From NCBI RefSeq assembly GCF_042654245.1, contig NZ_JBHSGI010000009.1, forward strand, positions 1 through 64,000: a stretch of 64,000 bases of DNA. Reading direction: 5' to 3'. This stretch comes from Seohaeicola_A nanhaiensis (GTDB taxonomy: Bacteria > Pseudomonadota > Alphaproteobacteria > Rhodobacterales > Rhodobacteraceae). This document shows positions 33,969 through 41,777 of the stretch, piece by piece; within the stretch, counting starts at the first letter, position 1; each line of letters begins with the position of its first letter. The translations under genes and the position numbers were made by a program. A model generated the notes under the pieces. It saw only the letters and a program-made list of their open reading frames with translations. It was not told where the DNA came from and ran no database searches.

Positions 33969-34757
33969 TCAGAGGTCGAAGGTCGCGAAGACCGGCGCGT
34001 GGTCGGAGGGCTGCTGCCAGCCGCGCGCCGCGCGCAGGATGCGGCTGGAATGCGCCGCGTTCGAGATGTCGGGCGTGGCCCAGACGTGGTCCAGCCGCCG
34101 CCCCTTGTCGGCCGCGTCCCAGTCGGCGGCGCGATAGGACCACCAGGAATAGAGGAGTCCCTCGGGCACATCCTGGCGCGTCACGTCCACCCATTTCCCG
34201 GCATCCTGCGTCTGCGCCAGATGTTCGACCTCGACCGGCGTATGGCTGACGATCTTCAGCAGCTTCTTGTGATCCCAGACATCGTCCTCGCGCGGGGCGA
34301 TGTTGAGATCACCGACCAGGATCGCCTTTTCGGGGCGTTCGGCGTGGAAGGCGTCGCGCATGTCGGTGAGATAGTCGAGCTTTTGCCCGAACTTGTCGTT
34401 CACGTCGCGGTCGGGCACATCGCCCCCGGCCGGGACGTAGTAATTATGGATGGTCACGCCGTTCTCCAGCCGCCCGGCGATGTGACGGGCGTGGCCGAGG
34501 CGGGCGTGATCCGCCGCGCTGACCTCGGTGATCGGCAGGCGAGAAAAGATGGCGACGCCGTTGTAACCCTTCTGTCCGCGCCCGATCATATGGGTATAGC
34601 CCAGCGCGCGCATCCCCTCGAGCGGGAACTTCTCGACCGGGGACTTGCATTCCTGAAGGCACAGCACGTCGGGCCCTTCCTCGGCGAGAAGCTTCAGCAC
34701 CAGCGGCTCGCGCAGGCGGACCGAATTGATGTTCCAGGTGGCGAGGGTGAAGGTCAT
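33969..34757 (-). CDS. xth: Exodeoxyribonuclease III
   Basis: A 262-residue endonuclease/exonuclease/phosphatase-fold repair enzyme. Hallmarks in order are ATWNINSVRLR, LCLQECKSP (metal glutamate), GDLNIAPRE and SDHAPVFATF (catalytic Asp-His). It cleaves 5' of abasic sites and removes 3' blocking groups. Standard length, independent start at ATG 34757. The upstream gap to the DMT exporter gene is only 68 bases on the same strand, so they may be co-transcribed. Confidence 0.95.
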   Translation of the reverse strand: MTFTLATWNINSVRLREPLVLKLLAEEGPDVLCLQECKSPVEKFPLEGMRALGYTHMIGRGQKGYNGVAIFSRLPITEVSAADHARLGHARHIAGRLENGVTIHNYYVPAGGDVPDRDVNDKFGQKLDYLTDMRDAFHAERPEKAILVGDLNIAPREDDVWDHKKLLKIVSHTPVEVEHLAQTQDAGKWVDVTRQDVPEGLLYSWWSYRAADWDAADKGRRLDHVWATPDISNAAHSSRILRAARGWQQPSDHAPVFATFDL

Positions 34758-34825
34758 GGGCAGTCTCCGGATTGCGGCGCAGCGACCTTAGTCCTGTTCG
34801 CGGGCGGGCGAAACCCGGTTCCCGC

Positions 34826-35689
34826 TCAAAGCGCCAGCAACACCACGACGCCGGCGACGGTCAACACGATCCCCAGGATGCCGCGCGGCGTCACGTCGCG
34901 CTGGCGCAGCAGCAGGCGGTTGATGGCGTAGGTGATCAGCGGATAGCAGGCAAAGACCGGCGCGACGAGGCTGACCGCGCCCAGCGACAGGGCCATGTAA
35001 AGCAGCAGCAGCGAGGTGCCGTTGGCCGTTCCCACCGCGACAAACCAAAGGATGCCCGGCAGCGTCCGCGCCGGTCCGCCGCGCCCGAGCAGCAGATAGG
35101 CCAGCAGGATCACGCTGGCCGAGACGGCATAGGCCAGCGTGGCCGCCGCAAAGGCATCGGGCCAGCCGGCGAGACCCGCCTTGACCAGCGGCTGCGCACC
35201 GCCTCGCAGAGCGGCCGCCAGCAGCGGCAGGCCCAGCAGCCAGAGGCTGGCGCCGGGATGGCTGCGCAGCCGGTCGGCGGCGATGGTGGCGAGCCCGAGG
35301 AACAGCAGCGCAATGCCCGCGGCCTGTTCCAGCCGCAGGGTTTCGCCCAGGAACAGGATCGCCAGCGCGATGGCGAACAGCGGGGTCACATTGCCCACCG
35401 CCGCGGTCAGGTTCGGCCCCAGCCGCCGGTTGCCGGCGAAGTTCAGCAGGGTGACGCCGGCCGGATAGAACAGCCCGCCCGCGGCGAAGATCGCCGCGCT
35501 GTGCGGGTCCCAGTGCTGCCAGTCTACCGTCAGGGGTGAGGCGGTCAGCAACAGGACCGCGCTGGTCGGCACGCTGACCGCGGCCCCCGACAGCGCGCTG
35601 AGGTGGCGCAGGCCAAAGGGAGCCAGCACAATTCCCACCGCGAAGCAGCTGGCCGAGGCCATGGCGAGCAGGAAGAGCTGCAGCGTCAC
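34826..35689 (-). CDS. DMT/EamA-family transporter
   Basis: A 287-residue inner-membrane protein with ten hydrophobic segments in two EamA halves (first half ending near LATIAADRL, second from about LLGLPLLAAAL). Members export metabolites or amino acids; no substrate can be inferred. I take the GTG at 35689 as start because it overlaps the stop of a 24-codon frame (GTGA), which itself has a strong ribosome site; the frame in this phase extends further upstream but through a terminator-like hairpin. The leader is described separately. Confidence 0.85.
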   Translation of the reverse strand: MTLQLFLLAMASASCFAVGIVLAPFGLRHLSALSGAAVSVPTSAVLLLTASPLTVDWQHWDPHSAAIFAAGGLFYPAGVTLLNFAGNRRLGPNLTAAVGNVTPLFAIALAILFLGETLRLEQAAGIALLFLGLATIAADRLRSHPGASLWLLGLPLLAAALRGGAQPLVKAGLAGWPDAFAAATLAYAVSASVILLAYLLLGRGGPARTLPGILWFVAVGTANGTSLLLLYMALSLGAVSLVAPVFACYPLITYAINRLLLRQRDVTPRGILGIVLTVAGVVVLLAL

Positions 35690-35760
35690 CTTGCGGTGAT
35701 CCGTAAGCCCGCCCGCTTGGCCAGCGCCTCCAGCACAACACGGAAAACCCATCGCAGCAT
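35686..35760 (-). CDS. 24-residue leader frame coupled to the DMT transporter
   Basis: ATG at 35760 with GGGAGGGGG six bases upstream opens MLRWVFRVVLEALAKRAGLR and ends ITAR; its TGA overlaps the transporter's GTG. The peptide would be basic and amphipathic. Support is the excellent ribosome site and the exact coupling; no family is recognised. It is more likely a coupling or leader peptide than a free protein. Confidence 0.5.
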   Translation of the reverse strand: MLRWVFRVVLEALAKRAGLRITAR

Positions 35761-35943
35761 CGGTCGCCCCCTCCCGATTGGTCTGGAAGAAAAAAAGGCC
35801 GGGAACAAGGCCCGGCCAGTCCAACAGGGAGGTGCATATCATGACCCGGATATGCGACGGGATGGGTCGAAACTATGCCTGATCCGATTCGCTTTCTGTG
35901 ATCTTAATCACCAAGCGCGGCAATTTTTTGTCACCCTGGCAGG
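35761..35943 (-). promoter_or_regulatory. Candidate regulated leader of the DMT transporter
   Basis: On the minus strand, in order: hairpin GCATATC/GATATGC (35834-35855), the segment ACCTCCC (35827-35833) that can pair with the leader-frame ribosome site, an intrinsic terminator (35788-35817), then GGGAGGGGG (35767-35775). Only 27 bases separate terminator and start, so a promoter for the transporter probably lies upstream of the terminator, which would put it inside the leader. Confidence 0.4.
35788..35817 (-). terminator. Intrinsic terminator (or attenuator) before the DMT transporter
   Basis: Minus strand: GGCCGGG, loop CCTTGTT, CCCGGCC, then a run of seven T. It is well formed. It could end the response-regulator message from 35944 or act as an attenuator of the transporter. 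Confidence 0.8.
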
Positions 35944-36630
35944 TCACGCAACCAGCCGATACCCCCCGCTTTCTGTGACCAGCAGCCGTGCGTTCGACGG
36001 GTCGGGTTCGATCTTCTGGCGCAGGCGGTAGATATGGGTTTCCAACGTATGGGTCGTGACCCCGGCGTTATAGCCCCAGACCTCGTGCAGCAGCACGTCC
36101 CGCGCGACCACGCCGTCGGACGACCGGTAGAGGAACTTGAGGATGTTCGTCTCTTTCTCGGTCAGGCGGATTTTCTTGTCCTCGGCCGTGATCAGCATCT
36201 TCATCGAGGGCTTGAACGTGTAAGGGCCAAGCTGGAACACCGCGTCCTCGCTCTGCTCGTGCTGGCGCAGCTGCGCGCGGATCCGCGCCAGCAGCACCGG
36301 GAACTTGAACGGCTTGGTGACATAGTCGTTGGCCCCGGCGTCCAGGCCCAGGATCGTGTCCGCGTCGCTGTCGTGACCGGTCAGCATCAGCACCGGCGCC
36401 TTCACGCCCTGCTTGCGCATCAGGCGGCACAGCTCGCGCCCGTCGGTGTCGGGCAGGCCCACGTCGAGGATGACAAGATCGTAAAGCGCCTCGCGCACAC
36501 GCTCCAGCGCCTTGGCGCCGCTGCTGGCCTCGAAGACGTCGAAATCCTCGGTCATCACCAGCTGTTCGCTCAGCGCCTCACGCAGGTCGTCGTCGTCGTC
36601 CACCAGCAGAATTTTCTTCAGTTGCGCCAT
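35944..36630 (-). CDS. OmpR-family response regulator, CenR-like
   Basis: A 228-residue response regulator. The receiver has the acidic pair in LLVDDDDDLRE, phospho-acceptor Asp in VILDVGLP and Lys in YVTKPFKF; the C-terminal half is a winged-helix DNA-binding domain (TEKETNILKFLYRSSDG, THTLETHIYRLRQKIE). It resembles CenR, the envelope regulator of Caulobacter and Rhodobacter, partly because it has no adjacent kinase and lies divergent to ribA; the name is a likely but unproven match. Many envelope genes lie in this window, but no binding sites were assigned. Confidence 0.85.
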   Translation of the reverse strand: MAQLKKILLVDDDDDLREALSEQLVMTEDFDVFEASSGAKALERVREALYDLVILDVGLPDTDGRELCRLMRKQGVKAPVLMLTGHDSDADTILGLDAGANDYVTKPFKFPVLLARIRAQLRQHEQSEDAVFQLGPYTFKPSMKMLITAEDKKIRLTEKETNILKFLYRSSDGVVARDVLLHEVWGYNAGVTTHTLETHIYRLRQKIEPDPSNARLLVTESGGYRLVA

Positions 36631-36794
36631 GATACGGGCCTCCGGTTCTTGTGGGTGAGATGTTCCCGCGTCACGCGATGAACAAGATTTGCTGCAAACT
36701 TTTCACGCCGTCGTGTCCGGAATGGGGGAAATGTTTCACATTGCTGCGAAATCCGCGTAGCAAGTGACCGATTCAGCCAGGACTTTGGCCGCCG

Positions 36795-37886
36795 ATGACG
36801 TTCATGCCCGATATCACCGAACTGCTCGCGCGTGCGCGGGCCGATCTGCGCATGGGCCTGCCCGTGGTGTTGCAGGATGGCGCCAAGGGGATCGTCGCCG
36901 CCGCCGCCGAAACGCTGAGCGCCCAGAGGCTTGCGGATCTGCGCGCTTTGTCCCCCGACCTGACCGTGGCGATCACAGCCCGTCGGGCCGAAACGCTGAA
37001 GGCGCGCGCCTATGACGGCGATCTTGCCCGCATCCGGCTGCCGGACGACACCGGCCTCGCCTGGATCGCGGCGCTGGCCGATCCTGAAGACGATCTTGCC
37101 ACGCCGATGAAGGGCCCGCTGGTCAGCCAGCGCGACGGGGACGCCGCCCTGCACCGGCTGGCGATCCAGCTGGCCAAGTCGGCGCGGCTGCTGCCGGCGA
37201 TGGTGACGGCGCCTCTGGCCGATGCCGCGCGCTTTGCCGCCGACAACGGCCTGACCCGCATCTCGCTGGCCGCCGCGCGTGAACATCTGTTGGACCGCAG
37301 CCCGCTGCACCCCGTGGTCAACGCCCGCCTGCCGCTGTCGGTGTCCGAGGCCGGGCGGCTGCACATCTATCGCCCCGACGACGGCGGCGAAGAGCATTAC
37401 GCGGTCGAAATCGGGCGCCCCGACCGCGCCAAGCCGGTGCTGGCCCGCCTGCACTCGGCCTGTTTTACCGGCGATCTGCTCGGGTCGCTCAAATGCGACT
37501 GCGGGCCGCAGCTGCGGGCGGCGCTGCAGCACATGGGCGACGAAGGCAGCGGCGTCCTGCTGTACCTCAATCAGGAGGGGCGCGGCATCGGGCTGGCCAA
37601 CAAGATGCGCGCCTATGCGCTGCAGGATCAGGGGTTCGACACGGTCGAGGCCAATCACCGCCTTGGGTTCGAGGATGACGAACGCGACTTCCGCCTTGGC
37701 GCCGATATCCTGAAATCGATGGGGTTCTCTTCGGTCCGGCTGCTGACCAACAACCCGGCCAAGGTGGCGATGATGGAAAAGACCGGCATCGCCGTAGCCG
37801 AACGGGTGCCGCTCAAGGTCGGCCTCAACCCGCTGAACGCGAAGTATCTCGACACCAAGGCGAAGAAATCGGGGCATATCCTTTAA
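36795..37886 (+). CDS. ribA: GTP cyclohydrolase II (with degenerate N-terminal extension)
   Basis: A 363-residue protein. The C-terminal 200 residues are a complete GTP cyclohydrolase II: zinc cysteines in HSACFTGDLLGSLKCDCG, then YLNQEGRGIGLANKMRAY and RLLTNNPAKV. It opens GTP to the pyrimidine precursor of riboflavin. The first 150 residues look like a decayed DHBP synthase (RibB) domain and lack its clear motifs, so RibB activity is doubtful. Starts at ATG 36795 (an ATG three codons later is possible), divergent from the CenR-like gene across 164 bases. Confidence 0.93.
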   Translation: MTFMPDITELLARARADLRMGLPVVLQDGAKGIVAAAAETLSAQRLADLRALSPDLTVAITARRAETLKARAYDGDLARIRLPDDTGLAWIAALADPEDDLATPMKGPLVSQRDGDAALHRLAIQLAKSARLLPAMVTAPLADAARFAADNGLTRISLAAAREHLLDRSPLHPVVNARLPLSVSEAGRLHIYRPDDGGEEHYAVEIGRPDRAKPVLARLHSACFTGDLLGSLKCDCGPQLRAALQHMGDEGSGVLLYLNQEGRGIGLANKMRAYALQDQGFDTVEANHRLGFEDDERDFRLGADILKSMGFSSVRLLTNNPAKVAMMEKTGIAVAERVPLKVGLNPLNAKYLDTKAKKSGHIL

Positions 37887-37998
37887 GTCTCCCGTTCTCC
37901 TTGGCGGTTGCTGAGGGTCAACGTGACGCTGCCTCCGGGGTTCCCGCCGGCGGGGATTTCGGGTGTAGTGGTGCTCAGCCTACAATTGGACAACCCTC

Positions 37999-38457
37999 GT
38001 GCCCCAGCCCTGGACCTATCGCCACGCCTCGCAGGAATACCGCGCCTTTCTCGACGATCTGCGGGACCGGATGAACCTTGTTTCCGACAACTCGGCCTAT
38101 ACTGCCGTCGACGGAGTGTTTCAGGTCTTTCGCCGGCGGCTGACAGCGGTGCAGGGTCTTGGCTTTGCGACCTATCTTCCGTCGATTCCCCGCGCGATTT
38201 TTGTGGCGGGCTGGCGCCCCGAAACCGCACCGCCGCCTTTCGCCGACCGCGCGACCATGACGCTTGAGGCCCAGCTTGTGCGCCAGAACCACAATCTGAC
38301 CCCCGACAATTGCATCGAGGCCACCGCCTGGGCCGTCCGGCGCGCAATTCTGCCGCGCGATTTCGCCTTTGCGCTGGCGGAACTTCCGCCCGAAGGCCGC
38401 TGGTTCTGGGATGTGGACGTGACCGACCCCGCCGAACTGGAGCCCGGTTTCCGATGA
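37999..38457 (+). CDS. DUF2267-like protein
   Basis: A 152-residue soluble, helical protein that looks like a DUF2267 member (AFLDDLRDRMNLVSDNSAYTAVDGVFQVFRRRL at the N-terminus, of which DRMNLVSDNSAYTAV is typical; PSIPRAIFVAGW in the middle). No function is established. It starts with GTG 37999, which I keep because no ATG fits. Its stop overlaps the ATG of the next gene (ATGA), so the two are coupled. Confidence 0.65.
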   Translation: MPQPWTYRHASQEYRAFLDDLRDRMNLVSDNSAYTAVDGVFQVFRRRLTAVQGLGFATYLPSIPRAIFVAGWRPETAPPPFADRATMTLEAQLVRQNHNLTPDNCIEATAWAVRRAILPRDFAFALAELPPEGRWFWDVDVTDPAELEPGFR

Positions 38458-38948
38458 GCCCGCACGACATGATCCTGACACCCACCGGCCTGCGTTTCCT
38501 TGGCAGGGTGTGGCCCTGCACCATCGGGCGCGGCGGCCTTTCCGGGACCAAGCGCGAGGGCGATGGCGCAACCCCGCGTGGGGTTCACCACATCGTCGGC
38601 ATGTTCTATCGGCCCGACCGTCTGCCCGCCCCCGCGCCCTGGGCCATCCCCATCGGGCCACGCGATCTGTGGTCGGACGATATCCGCGATCCGGCTTACA
38701 ACCAGCTTGTCCGGGCGCCGCACGGCTTCAGCCACGAGGCCATGCGCCGCGCCGATCCGATGTATGACCTGGTTCTGGTGACCGACTGGAACTGGCCCGA
38801 GGCCGAGCCCGGCCGCGGCTCGGCCATCTTCCTGCATCAGTGGCGCCGGCGCTGCTTCCCTACGGCCGGCTGCGTCGCATTCTCGCGCGCGGACCTGCAT
38901 GCCATCGCGCCCAAGGCGGTGCCGGGGACGCGTGTGGTGGTGCGCTAG
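38454..38948 (+). CDS. L,D-transpeptidase (YkuD)-like protein without signal peptide
   Basis: A 164-residue protein with the YkuD core: GATPRGVHHIVG near residues 40-51 and the catalytic region FLHQWRRRCFPTAGCVAFS, in which His and the second Cys are the expected catalytic pair. True L,D-transpeptidases act on periplasmic peptidoglycan, yet this protein starts MSPHDMILTPTG with no signal peptide or membrane helix. It is coupled to the DUF2267 gene. A longer frame upstream overlaps that gene and is not used. Confidence 0.78.
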   Translation: MSPHDMILTPTGLRFLGRVWPCTIGRGGLSGTKREGDGATPRGVHHIVGMFYRPDRLPAPAPWAIPIGPRDLWSDDIRDPAYNQLVRAPHGFSHEAMRRADPMYDLVLVTDWNWPEAEPGRGSAIFLHQWRRRCFPTAGCVAFSRADLHAIAPKAVPGTRVVVR

Positions 38949-38966
38949 GAGAGGAGAGGAATTCCC

Positions 38967-39614
38967 TTACTTCCGCTCGCCGAAGATGGCCGATCCGACC
39001 CGAACGTGGGTCGCACCGAGGGCAATCGCGGACTCGAAATCGCCGCTCATCCCCATGGAAAGCCCCTCAAGCCCGTTCCGCGCGGCAATCTTGGCCAGCA
39101 GGGCGAAATGCATCGAGGGCTCCTCGTCCACCGGCGGAATGCACATCAGCCCGGCGACCGGCAGATCCATCCGCCGGCAGTCGGAGATGAACCCGTCCGC
39201 TCCGGCCGGCAGGATGCCTGCCTTCTGCATCTCTTCCCCGGTATTCACCTGGATGAACAGCTCCGGGCACGACCCCGTTTCCTGAGCCACGCGCGCGATG
39301 GCGCTGGCAAGCTTGGGCCGGTCCACCGAATGGATCGCCTGCGACAGCTCGATCGCCTGGCGCACCTTGTTGGTCTGCAGCGGTCCGATGATGTGCAGTT
39401 CGATGCCCTCGTAATGCTCCCGGAATGCCGGCCACTTGCCTGCCGCTTCCTGCACCCGGTTCTCGCCGAACACCCGCTGGCCTTCCAGCAGAACGGCCTC
39501 GACCCGTGCATTGGGTTGCATCTTCGACACGGCAATAAGCGTGACCGATCCGTCGCGCCGCCCCGCCTTCAGCTCTGCCGCGGAAATCCTGTCTTTTATC
39601 TCGCCAAGCGACAT
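38967..39614 (-). CDS. YggS/PROSC-family PLP homeostasis protein
   Basis: A 215-residue PLP-binding TIM-barrel protein. The PLP lysine is in LIAVSKMQPN; other family motifs are FGENRVQEA, HIIGPLQTNKV, LFIQVNTGEE and the C-terminal MGMSGDFESAIALGATHVRVGSAIFG (key part SMGMSGDFESAI). It is thought to buffer free PLP and amino-acid pools rather than catalyse a reaction. The ATG at 39614 has AGGAGG eight bases upstream, which decides the start against a longer frame. It lies downstream of the porin with a terminator between. Confidence 0.93.
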   Translation of the reverse strand: MSLGEIKDRISAAELKAGRRDGSVTLIAVSKMQPNARVEAVLLEGQRVFGENRVQEAAGKWPAFREHYEGIELHIIGPLQTNKVRQAIELSQAIHSVDRPKLASAIARVAQETGSCPELFIQVNTGEEMQKAGILPAGADGFISDCRRMDLPVAGLMCIPPVDEEPSMHFALLAKIAARNGLEGLSMGMSGDFESAIALGATHVRVGSAIFGERK

Positions 39615-39660
39615 ATCTTCGCCTCCTGTCTTTGCGGTGCAGGCAAACACCAGGACGCCG

Positions 39661-39692
39661 GAAAAGAAAAGGGCGGGTCCGAAGACCCGCCC
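39661..39692 (-). terminator. Intrinsic terminator after the porin gene
   Basis: Minus strand: GGGCGGGTC, tetraloop TTCG, GACCCGCCC, then TTTTCTTTTC. A perfect 9-bp stem with a stable UUCG loop, 29 bases past the porin stop. Confidence 0.93.
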
Positions 39693-39721
39693 AGATTCAC
39701 GCGTCAAGCGTGTGTTTCAAG

Positions 39722-40795
39722 TTAGAACTTGAAGAACACACCGGCCTGAACTTGGGTCTGGTCGTTCGACGAACGGACAGCACCGGCTTCGAAGGAAGCG
39801 CCGCCGCCGAGGTCGTAGGCGTAGTGGATACCATACGATTCGCCTTCGCCACCGGTGTCGTTACCAGCGGTCGAGTCACGGTTGTCGCGGCCCTGTGCGA
39901 TTGCACCGGCGTCAGCTGCGTCTTCCGAGGTCACGAACAGCAGGATGTTCGAGGCGGTGCCGATGTCCATGTTGCCATAGATACCGTACTTCTTGATGCC
40001 GTCGTTGTCAGCAGCTGCGAAGCGAACGCCGAACTGGCCGATGTTGCCTGCGATGGTGAAGACGGTCTTGTCTTCGCCGATACGGTCGGAGCTTTGAACG
40101 GCCAGAGCGGCAGTCCAGTCACCGAAGGTGTAGGCAACGTTGGCCGCGGTGCGGTTGGTGCGCGGGGTTGCAGGAACCGGAACGGCCAGACCGGTGGTCG
40201 GGTCAAAGCGGAAGGTTGCAGCACGTGCGTTCGTTTCCGAGTACGAGATGTGCGCTGCGAAGGCGCCCGACTTGTACAGGACTTCGATGCCGTTTGCGCC
40301 AGCGCCGACCGAGTCATACGCGTCCCAGTCGAAGAACGAGTTGTTGACGTTGGTCACGAGGCTGTGGAAGCCAGCGCCGTCGATGCCGATACCGGCCGAG
40401 TTGGTTTCCAGGTACAGGCCCGGCATACCTTCGATGGCGCCGATGATGTTGCCGACACCCAGGGTGAAGCCGCCGTAGCTTGCATAGAAGCGGGCGCCGT
40501 TGAAGCCAGCGGTGCCAGCGACGTTGTCACGGCTTTCGGCCTGTGCACGGAAACGGGCACCCAGGGTCACGCCACCGTCGGTTTCGGTCGACATGTCGAA
40601 CTGCAGACGCAGACGGCTGGTGATGGTGGTTTCCGAGATACCGTTCGCAGGCGCGCCGATACCGTTGGTGCCGGAGACAGCGTTGCGATCGTTGTAATCC
40701 AGACCGAAACGGCCGTAGCCGCTGATCTTGACTTCGGCGGCGGCCATGCTCGCGGTAGCGATCAGCGCCGTCGTAGCGAAGAGAACCTTTTTCAT
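39722..40795 (-). CDS. Outer-membrane porin
   Basis: A 357-residue outer-membrane beta-barrel. Residues 1-20 are a signal peptide (MKKVLFATTALIATASMAAA); the mature N-terminus EVKISGYGRFGLDY and the terminal GVFFKF with final Phe are typical of general porins. Alternating hydrophobic strands run throughout (for example GARFYASYGGFTLGVGN). Codon choice is noticeably more biased than in the neighbours, in line with high expression. GAGGGA precedes the ATG and a strong terminator follows. Probably a major diffusion pore. Confidence 0.92.
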   Translation of the reverse strand: MKKVLFATTALIATASMAAAEVKISGYGRFGLDYNDRNAVSGTNGIGAPANGISETTITSRLRLQFDMSTETDGGVTLGARFRAQAESRDNVAGTAGFNGARFYASYGGFTLGVGNIIGAIEGMPGLYLETNSAGIGIDGAGFHSLVTNVNNSFFDWDAYDSVGAGANGIEVLYKSGAFAAHISYSETNARAATFRFDPTTGLAVPVPATPRTNRTAANVAYTFGDWTAALAVQSSDRIGEDKTVFTIAGNIGQFGVRFAAADNDGIKKYGIYGNMDIGTASNILLFVTSEDAADAGAIAQGRDNRDSTAGNDTGGEGESYGIHYAYDLGGGASFEAGAVRSSNDQTQVQAGVFFKF

Positions 40796-41170
40796 AGTTT
40801 TTCCCTCGGTTTCAAATCATACGCCCAAACCAGAGAATCTGGTGTGGGTATATGCAGCGGTTTCGCTCTTTCACCCCTGTTTTGGCAAGGCTCGCGGACG
40901 GGATTGGGGCAAAGTCGTGGCGAATGGTGCAGCTTTGCCACAGTAAGTTCAACGCACCGGCACCAAAGGGTCTTTTCAGGCGCGGGGGATCGCGGGCACG
41001 CCCGATCTCCCCATGTTCTCCGGCGTTGCGCCCGCATCGCGCGAGGAACGGCCCCCCGTGCGCACGATACATCTTAATACCGGGCCAGATTCGCCAAAAG
41101 GCACATTGCCCTTGCCCCCTCAAGCGGGCTTGGGTAGGACATTTCATAGCGATAATGACCGGAAACCGTC
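40796..41170. other. 375-base gap between porin and DUF3576 gene
   Basis: A long divergent promoter region. Near the porin, minus strand CCAGA-TTC-TCTGG (40830-40842) forms a small hairpin in the probable 5' leader. An imperfect hairpin spans 40985-41012. Close to the DUF3576 gene, GATAAT at 41152-41157 could be a -10 box with a weak CTTGGG 16 bases upstream. No plausible gene is seen; a small regulatory RNA cannot be excluded. Confidence 0.4.
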
Positions 41171-41695
41171 ATGACACTTGATAGGCCCCTGCGGGTGACC
41201 CTGATTTTGGCTCTGTGCCTCGCCGTGGCCGCCTGCGGCGCGCGACGGGGCGGCGAGCGTAGAGGCGGGCTGTTGGGTCCGGTCGTCGTGGGCTCGGAAG
41301 CGACCTATGCGGCAGAGCCCGGACGCGAGGGCAGCGCCGGCAGATATTCCAAGTCGTCCCTCTGGGATGCCTTCGGCCCGAACAAGGCCGATCAGTCCGT
41401 GAATGTGAACCGCTATATCTGGGCGGCCTCGCTGGATGTGCTGAACTTCCTGCCGGTCCAGTCGGTCGATCCCTTCACCGGCGTGATCGTGACAGGATAC
41501 GGCAACCCGCCGGGCGGCGGACGGGCCTATCGGGCAACCGTCCATGTGCGCGATCCGGCGCTGGACGCGCGGTCGCTGAATGTCTCGCTGCACAGTCAGG
41601 GCGGCGGGACGGTCAACCCGGCCACCGCGCGGGCCATCGAAGACGCGATTCTGGCCCGTGCCCGGCAGCTGCGCATCCAGGACCGCAAGCTCTAG
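41171..41695 (+). CDS. DUF3576-family lipoprotein
   Basis: A 174-residue predicted lipoprotein: the signal peptide ends in the lipobox LAVAAC (Cys22). The conserved region is SSLWDAFGPNKADQSVNVNRYIWAASLDVLNFLP (key parts NRYIWAASLDVL and ATVHVRDPALDARSL), which I take as the DUF3576 domain. Function is unknown. The gene lies ahead of leuS-lptE-holA, and the presence of lptE in that set makes an outer-membrane role reasonable by association. Confidence 0.82.
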   Translation: MTLDRPLRVTLILALCLAVAACGARRGGERRGGLLGPVVVGSEATYAAEPGREGSAGRYSKSSLWDAFGPNKADQSVNVNRYIWAASLDVLNFLPVQSVDPFTGVIVTGYGNPPGGGRAYRATVHVRDPALDARSLNVSLHSQGGGTVNPATARAIEDAILARARQLRIQDRKL

Positions 41696-41729
41696 TCCGG
41701 GCTCTTTCGCCCAACAGGCCCCCAACGTG

Positions 41730-41760
41730 GCGCCGGGCCTTCTCGCCCGGCGCGTTCATT
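41730..41760 (+). terminator. Hairpin between DUF3576 gene and leuS
   Basis: GCGCCGGGC, loop CTTCTC, GCCCGGCGC is a perfect 9-bp stem, followed by GTTCATTTC, a poor U-tract. It is likely a partial terminator or a leader structure of leuS, whose start is 24 bases on. Confidence 0.55.
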
Positions 41761-41777
41761 TCAAGGAACTGAACCGC

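Noticed and set aside
35841..35882. 13-codon plus-strand frame with a strong AGGGAGG site
   Set aside because: Very short, and the same bases are explained as part of the minus-strand leader structure; kept only as a note because the ribosome-like site is so good.
36795..37250. Bifunctional RibBA annotation
   Set aside because: The N-terminal 150 residues lack the clear acidic and Cys motifs of DHBP synthase, so only the GTP cyclohydrolase II function is claimed.
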